Source: an uncultured cyanobacterium (GTDB lineage: Bacteria; Cyanobacteriota; Cyanobacteriia; Cyanobacteriales; Nostocaceae). From it: DNA of 35,362 nt. The translations under genes were made by a program, and so were the position numbers. The stretch lies in assembly GCA_903903925.1 (NCBI GenBank), contig CAIVAU010000205.1, forward strand, positions 1-35,362, in the 5' to 3' direction. The notes below the pieces were generated by a model, which ran no database searches, was not told the origin of the DNA, and saw only the letters and a list, made by a program, of their open reading frames with translations. Positions 31,890-35,362 of this stretch are shown here, one piece after another (within the stretch, counting starts at the first letter, position 1; each line of letters starts with the position of its first letter).

Positions 31890-33660
31890 TTGGAAGCAAG
31901 ATTATCGCAAAGAGTTTGTATGTTCTGCTTGTTCAATTATCGGGATGAACTTATCTGGTAAATACAAGGACAAACAATTTTTTCGTTGTCCTAAGTGTGG
32001 AAAACACGAAAGCCAATTTTATACATTTAAAACTTATGAACTCAACTCAAAAATAAATTGGCGTCGAGATTATAAAGTAGGAGAATTTGCTTGTCCTAAC
32101 CACGCTTGTAATGCTAGAAGTGTATTTCCAATCGGACGTAACTCTAGTAAACAAGAGTTTATCTGTCAAGTTTGTAAAGCTTCTACATTTGAATCTATTG
32201 ATATCAGTAACCGTAATATTAGCCGCCTGTCTGGAACTTTACCACCTGTCAAACCATTTAACTTTGATGATAATTCTTGGGATTTAAGAGCAATTAATCC
32301 TAAAGGTCAAATTAAGCGTTCCCAATATATTGTTAACTTTGATTCACTATTTCTGGATTGGTTTATCATTTTAGCCAAGCAATATATTCACTATTTATGT
32401 AAATCACAAAAATCGGACTCAGCTATTCAACAACGTTTGGTGGGATTGCGGAAGTTTTCTCATTATCTTGAAGAGAAAGATCTGAGCAGTATTTCTCAAA
32501 TTAGCCGCGAGACAATTTTTGATTTTGTTGATTGGTTGAAGAGTCAAAAAGTAGGTAAAACTTCTATCAAAGATAGACTGGGAGATCTCCGAGACTTTTT
32601 TCGATTTGGCAACCAAAGAAACTTATTTAATGTTAACCAAGATATCATTCGTGACACTGACTATCCAAAAACTTATAAAAAGAATACAGACCCCTTAACT
32701 GATACTGTTCGAGAACAAATAGAGTCTAACCTGCACAGACTTCCCGACCCAATTGCGCGAATGTGGATTATAGCTTTCTTTACGGCGATGCGCTGTAATG
32801 AGTTGGCTTTTTTAAAAAAAGATTGTTTAGTACAATCAGGTGAAAATTGGAAAATTATTTGGCAACGTTCTAAAACTAATGACTGGCATGAAGTTCCTAT
32901 TACTAGAACAATTGCCAAAGTTGTTTTTGAGCAACAAGAATATATTGAAAACCTCTGGGGTGAGTCATGGGATTATTTATTTTGTCACTATCAAGATGTA
33001 TCTCAAACAGAGATATCTCAAGCCAAACTGAAACCTGTCAAAAAAGTTATCTTAATTCAAAGTCCACTGCAAAAAGCTATCAATTGTCTGATTAGTGTTC
33101 TTGATATTAGGGATGAAAATGGAAAACTGGTTTCCTTCACCCCTAAATTACTTCGCCCTACTCGTCTGACTCAACTATTTGAACAAGGACATGATTTAGC
33201 TGTAGTTAGTGCATGGGCTGGACATAAACACTTAGCTACTACCAGCACTTATTACACTCATGTTAGTTGTGAGCTGATTGAAAAAGAGGCAGGGCACATT
33301 CAGAAAGCATTGTTCAATATAGAGGGAAAACCTCTTTACTACGAATCTATGCCCAAGTCCTTTTGGGAAAATCCACGCGCTCATCAACTAGAGTTAGAAG
33401 GCAACCATATTAATACTCCTATTTATGGTTATTGTGGACTACCTTTAGACCAGCGCTGCGATAAATTCCGAGCGTGCTATACTTGTAGTCATTTTGTTGC
33501 TACTGCTGACAAATTACAAACTTACATTAAACTTCGCGACGAACTTAAGGTTAAAGAATCAAAAGCGCTTCAAGGGGGACATGATGTATTAGTAGAGCAA
33601 TTTGGGCGACAAGCTGACCAACTAGACAAAATTATTGCTAGCTTGCAGGAGAAAGTATGA
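31876..33660 (+). CDS. Zinc-finger TnpB-like tyrosine recombinase (element 2, third of trio)
   Basis: This 594-residue protein is exactly as long as its relative in element 1. The N-terminal zinc sites are CSAC...CPKCGKH and CPNHACNA...CQVC; the spacing differs from element 1. Catalytic residues: Arg in TAMRCNELAFL, LLRPTRLTQL with Arg instead of His at the first HxxR position, WAGHKHLATT and the nucleophile in YYTHVS. The C-terminal Cys cluster (YCGLPLDQRC, FRACYTCSHF) is retained. The shared R-for-H change and preserved Tyr argue for a specialised but functional role. Confidence 0.88.
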   Translation: MKEINWKQDYRKEFVCSACSIIGMNLSGKYKDKQFFRCPKCGKHESQFYTFKTYELNSKINWRRDYKVGEFACPNHACNARSVFPIGRNSSKQEFICQVCKASTFESIDISNRNISRLSGTLPPVKPFNFDDNSWDLRAINPKGQIKRSQYIVNFDSLFLDWFIILAKQYIHYLCKSQKSDSAIQQRLVGLRKFSHYLEEKDLSSISQISRETIFDFVDWLKSQKVGKTSIKDRLGDLRDFFRFGNQRNLFNVNQDIIRDTDYPKTYKKNTDPLTDTVREQIESNLHRLPDPIARMWIIAFFTAMRCNELAFLKKDCLVQSGENWKIIWQRSKTNDWHEVPITRTIAKVVFEQQEYIENLWGESWDYLFCHYQDVSQTEISQAKLKPVKKVILIQSPLQKAINCLISVLDIRDENGKLVSFTPKLLRPTRLTQLFEQGHDLAVVSAWAGHKHLATTSTYYTHVSCELIEKEAGHIQKALFNIEGKPLYYESMPKSFWENPRAHQLELEGNHINTPIYGYCGLPLDQRCDKFRACYTCSHFVATADKLQTYIKLRDELKVKESKALQGGHDVLVEQFGRQADQLDKIIASLQEKV

Positions 33661-34511
33661 GTAAGTCCAACATCAAAGAAGCTCGAATTAAAATTCTTAG
33701 TGATACCCAATTAGCCCGAAAGCAAGAGACGTTAGACAGAGTTAATAAAGCCATTGAGCGGTTGCAAAAAATCGGAGGTAAAATTAACTTCCAAACTATT
33801 GCAAAGGAAGCGAATGTTAGCGTCCCATATTTATACAAGTATCCAGAGCTAAAAGCACATATTGCTCAATTACGTAACCAGCAATCTTCAATGCCATCAA
33901 ATCCAACTTTACAGCCACCTGTTACTGCCAAGGCTCATTCTCAAATTGTTGAACGCCTGAAAAAACGTATCCACGAATTAGAGAAAGACAATTCGGAACT
34001 TAAACGAAAAAATGAGGCATTAGCAGGACAAGTATACAGAGTACATTCATTACAAGAACAAATAGAGCGCCAACAAGAAATTATAGAAACCTTAGAAAAT
34101 CGGTTAAAATCAGCCAATCAACGAAAAATTGATGCTAAGGTTATTCCCCTAGCTAAAAAATCACAAATTATTAGTGACCGCATATTATCCGAGTTGAATC
34201 AATTAGGAATACAACCCAACGACAATTTAAAAAAACTCATTATTTCTGTACCAGAATCAGATGTTTTAGCCGCCATTGAATACTATAAGTACGAACAAGA
34301 GCGGACCAATATTGATAATCCTGGCGGGTGGTTAGCTCGTGCAATCGAGGGTCATTGGAAGAAACCTGACAACTTACAACAAATCTCTAAGTCTGAAAAA
34401 AGCTCACAAAAACAGTCAATATTCTCATCACCTAGCCAAGTAGATAGAGAGTTGGCTTCATTAGAAGAACTTGCAAATATTAGCACTATGTTTGAGTCGG
34501 AAATTAAATGA
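33657..34511 (+). CDS. TnpC-like coiled-coil protein with C-terminal extension (element 2)
   Basis: This 284-residue protein overlaps the upstream gene (ATGA). The N-terminal HTH-like part (NKAIERLQKIGGKINFQTIA, KEANVSVPYLYKYPEL) and the coiled coil (about 95-150, KKRIHELEKDNSELKRKNEA) match element 1 closely. The middle diverges. The end of the extension, NIDNPGGWLARAIEGHW, keeps the PGGWL-x-RAI-x-x-x-W motif. Retention of that motif in an otherwise divergent C-terminus points to a conserved contact, perhaps with the DnaB protein that follows. Confidence 0.82.
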   Translation: MSKSNIKEARIKILSDTQLARKQETLDRVNKAIERLQKIGGKINFQTIAKEANVSVPYLYKYPELKAHIAQLRNQQSSMPSNPTLQPPVTAKAHSQIVERLKKRIHELEKDNSELKRKNEALAGQVYRVHSLQEQIERQQEIIETLENRLKSANQRKIDAKVIPLAKKSQIISDRILSELNQLGIQPNDNLKKLIISVPESDVLAAIEYYKYEQERTNIDNPGGWLARAIEGHWKKPDNLQQISKSEKSSQKQSIFSSPSQVDRELASLEELANISTMFESEIK

Positions 34512-35362
34512 CTGATAAACTGCCTCCACAAAATGTTGAAGCGGAAGAAAGTATACTTGGTGGTTGCTTATTAGACCCAGGTGCTATAGAGAGAATCATT
34601 GATATTTTGACACCAGAAGTATTTTATGTCTCTGCTTACCAACAAATTTACCAAGCCATGTTAGAATTGTACCGTCAAAATAAACCAACAGATTTATTAA
34701 CAGTTACGAATTGGCTATCTGACCATAAATTATTAACTAAAGTTGGTGGTAGAAGTCAGCTTGGTAAATTAGTGGATAGAACAGTATCAGCCGTCAATAT
34801 AGACCATCTAGCAAATCTAGTTTTCGATAAATATCAACGTCGGCAGTTAATTAGAACTGGTCACGAAATCCTTGAGTTGGGCTATGACACAACATTTGAA
34901 GTTCAATCCGTATTAGAACAATCAGAGAGCAAGATTTTTAATTTAACAGCCTTCAAGCAAGATAAATTTCAACCACAAGTAATAAGTCATTGCCTGAGAG
35001 AAGTATTTCAAGATTTAAAACAAGGATATCAACCAGGCTTTTCTACTGGATTAAAAGATTTAGATGGACTAATTGGAGGATTAAACAAACAAGATTTAAT
35101 TGTAATTGCAGCCAGAGCATCGATGGGTAAAACCTGGCTAGGCTGTTACTTCGCGAATCATCTGGCAATGCATCAACAACTACCTGTGGTTTTCTTTTCT
35201 GCGGAAATGTCCAAATCACAATTAACTAAAAGATTTTTAGCAATGCATTCTGGCATTGATTCTAGCAGATTAATTCGTAATCAGATCTACCGAGATGAGA
35301 TAGAGAATTTAAAGCAAGCAATGGAAGCATTAAACCAACTGCCTATTATTATTGATGATACA
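34508..35362 (+). CDS. DnaB-family replicative helicase (element 2, partial)
   Basis: ATG 34508 overlaps the previous stop (ATGA). The 285 residues in view run from MTDKLPPQNVEAEESILGG through the N-terminal domain and the Walker A AARASMGKTW to LPIIIDD at the window edge. It is colinear with the element 1 helicase; about 150 more residues are expected. Its conservation as the fifth gene in both elements shows that the helicase is part of the element and not a passenger. Confidence 0.9.
   Translation, partial: MTDKLPPQNVEAEESILGGCLLDPGAIERIIDILTPEVFYVSAYQQIYQAMLELYRQNKPTDLLTVTNWLSDHKLLTKVGGRSQLGKLVDRTVSAVNIDHLANLVFDKYQRRQLIRTGHEILELGYDTTFEVQSVLEQSESKIFNLTAFKQDKFQPQVISHCLREVFQDLKQGYQPGFSTGLKDLDGLIGGLNKQDLIVIAARASMGKTWLGCYFANHLAMHQQLPVVFFSAEMSKSQLTKRFLAMHSGIDSSRLIRNQIYRDEIENLKQAMEALNQLPIIIDDT

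Larger units (their letters stand above)
29233..35362 (+). mobile_element. Element 2: second recombinase-trio/DnaB element, inserted in tnsA (right end outside)
   Basis: A complete second set of the five genes in the same order and with the same overlaps, beginning just inside tnsA at the ESHK motif. The window ends within its DnaB gene. Its left terminus aligns with that of element 1 (ACAAA about 10 bp inside, then AACAACAACAA about 29 bp from the junction), which puts the junction at about 29230-29239. The core is not fixed because the right junction is not visible. The proteins diverge clearly from those of element 1 along their whole length, so the two are related elements that inserted independently, not a recent duplication. 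Confidence 0.82.

Noticed and set aside
1..35362. CRISPR array, tRNA or rRNA genes
   Set aside because: No regularly spaced repeats of CRISPR size and no tRNA or rRNA signatures were recognised by eye on either strand; a dedicated scan was not possible.

Overview
The window looks like part of a cyanobacterial plasmid, probably from a filamentous species. The cyanobacterial octamer GCGATCGC (HIP1) occurs at least seven times between about 184 and 16,290. There is a COP23-domain protein, a CHAT/trypsin gene group of cyanobacterial style, and a TniQ/TnsC/TnsAB Tn7-like operon of the type common in cyanobacteria. A complete parAB partition operon (8.86-10.64 kb) and what looks like a relic of a second, ParM/ParR-type partition locus (5.3-6.1 kb) argue for a plasmid rather than the chromosome.

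Layout: (i) 0-2.3 kb, a truncated winged-helix/nuclease-like gene with a coupled small gene, then three tandem paralogous small HTH regulators preceded by two palindromes. (ii) 3.2-5.1 kb, a TnpB-only IS605-family element carrying a small ribbon-helix-helix gene where tnpA would normally lie. (iii) 5.3-10.6 kb, the parM/parR relic, a stand-alone carbohydrate-binding module, a HEPN-like protein and parAB. (iv) 11.0-15.7 kb, a group on the minus strand made of a CHAT caspase-like protein with a membrane segment and a PsbP-like domain, and two trypsin-M23 fusion proteins (one with a degenerate M23 metal site), with a COP23 gene lying between them on the other strand. (v) 15.8-16.9 kb, a short tyrosine recombinase, an integrase remnant, direct repeats and a palindrome. 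(vi) 17.1-29.2 kb on the minus strand, a dead Tn7-like operon tnsAB-tnsC-tniQ.

The main discovery is in (vi). The tnsAB gene has been hit twice by a mobile element that I do not recognise as a described type. Each copy encodes, in one tightly overlapping operon, three different tyrosine recombinases (TnpA-like, TnpB-like, and a zinc-finger TnpB-like protein), a TnpC-like coiled-coil protein with a C-terminal extension, and a DnaB-type replicative helicase. Copy 1 (20,987-27,861) can be delimited almost to the base. Removing it restores the tnsB reading frame across the HIDHT motif that carries the first catalytic Asp of the DDE transposase. The two junctions carry near-identical 6-bp cores (GAGCTA and GAGCAA), as expected for Tn554-type site-specific insertion without target duplication. 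Copy 2 starts at about 29,233 inside the catalytic nuclease domain of tnsA and runs off the right edge. The Tn7-like operon also carries an amber stop in the Walker B motif of tnsC and a frameshift in tnsAB, so it is inactive, whereas both recombinase-trio/helicase elements look intact as far as they can be seen.
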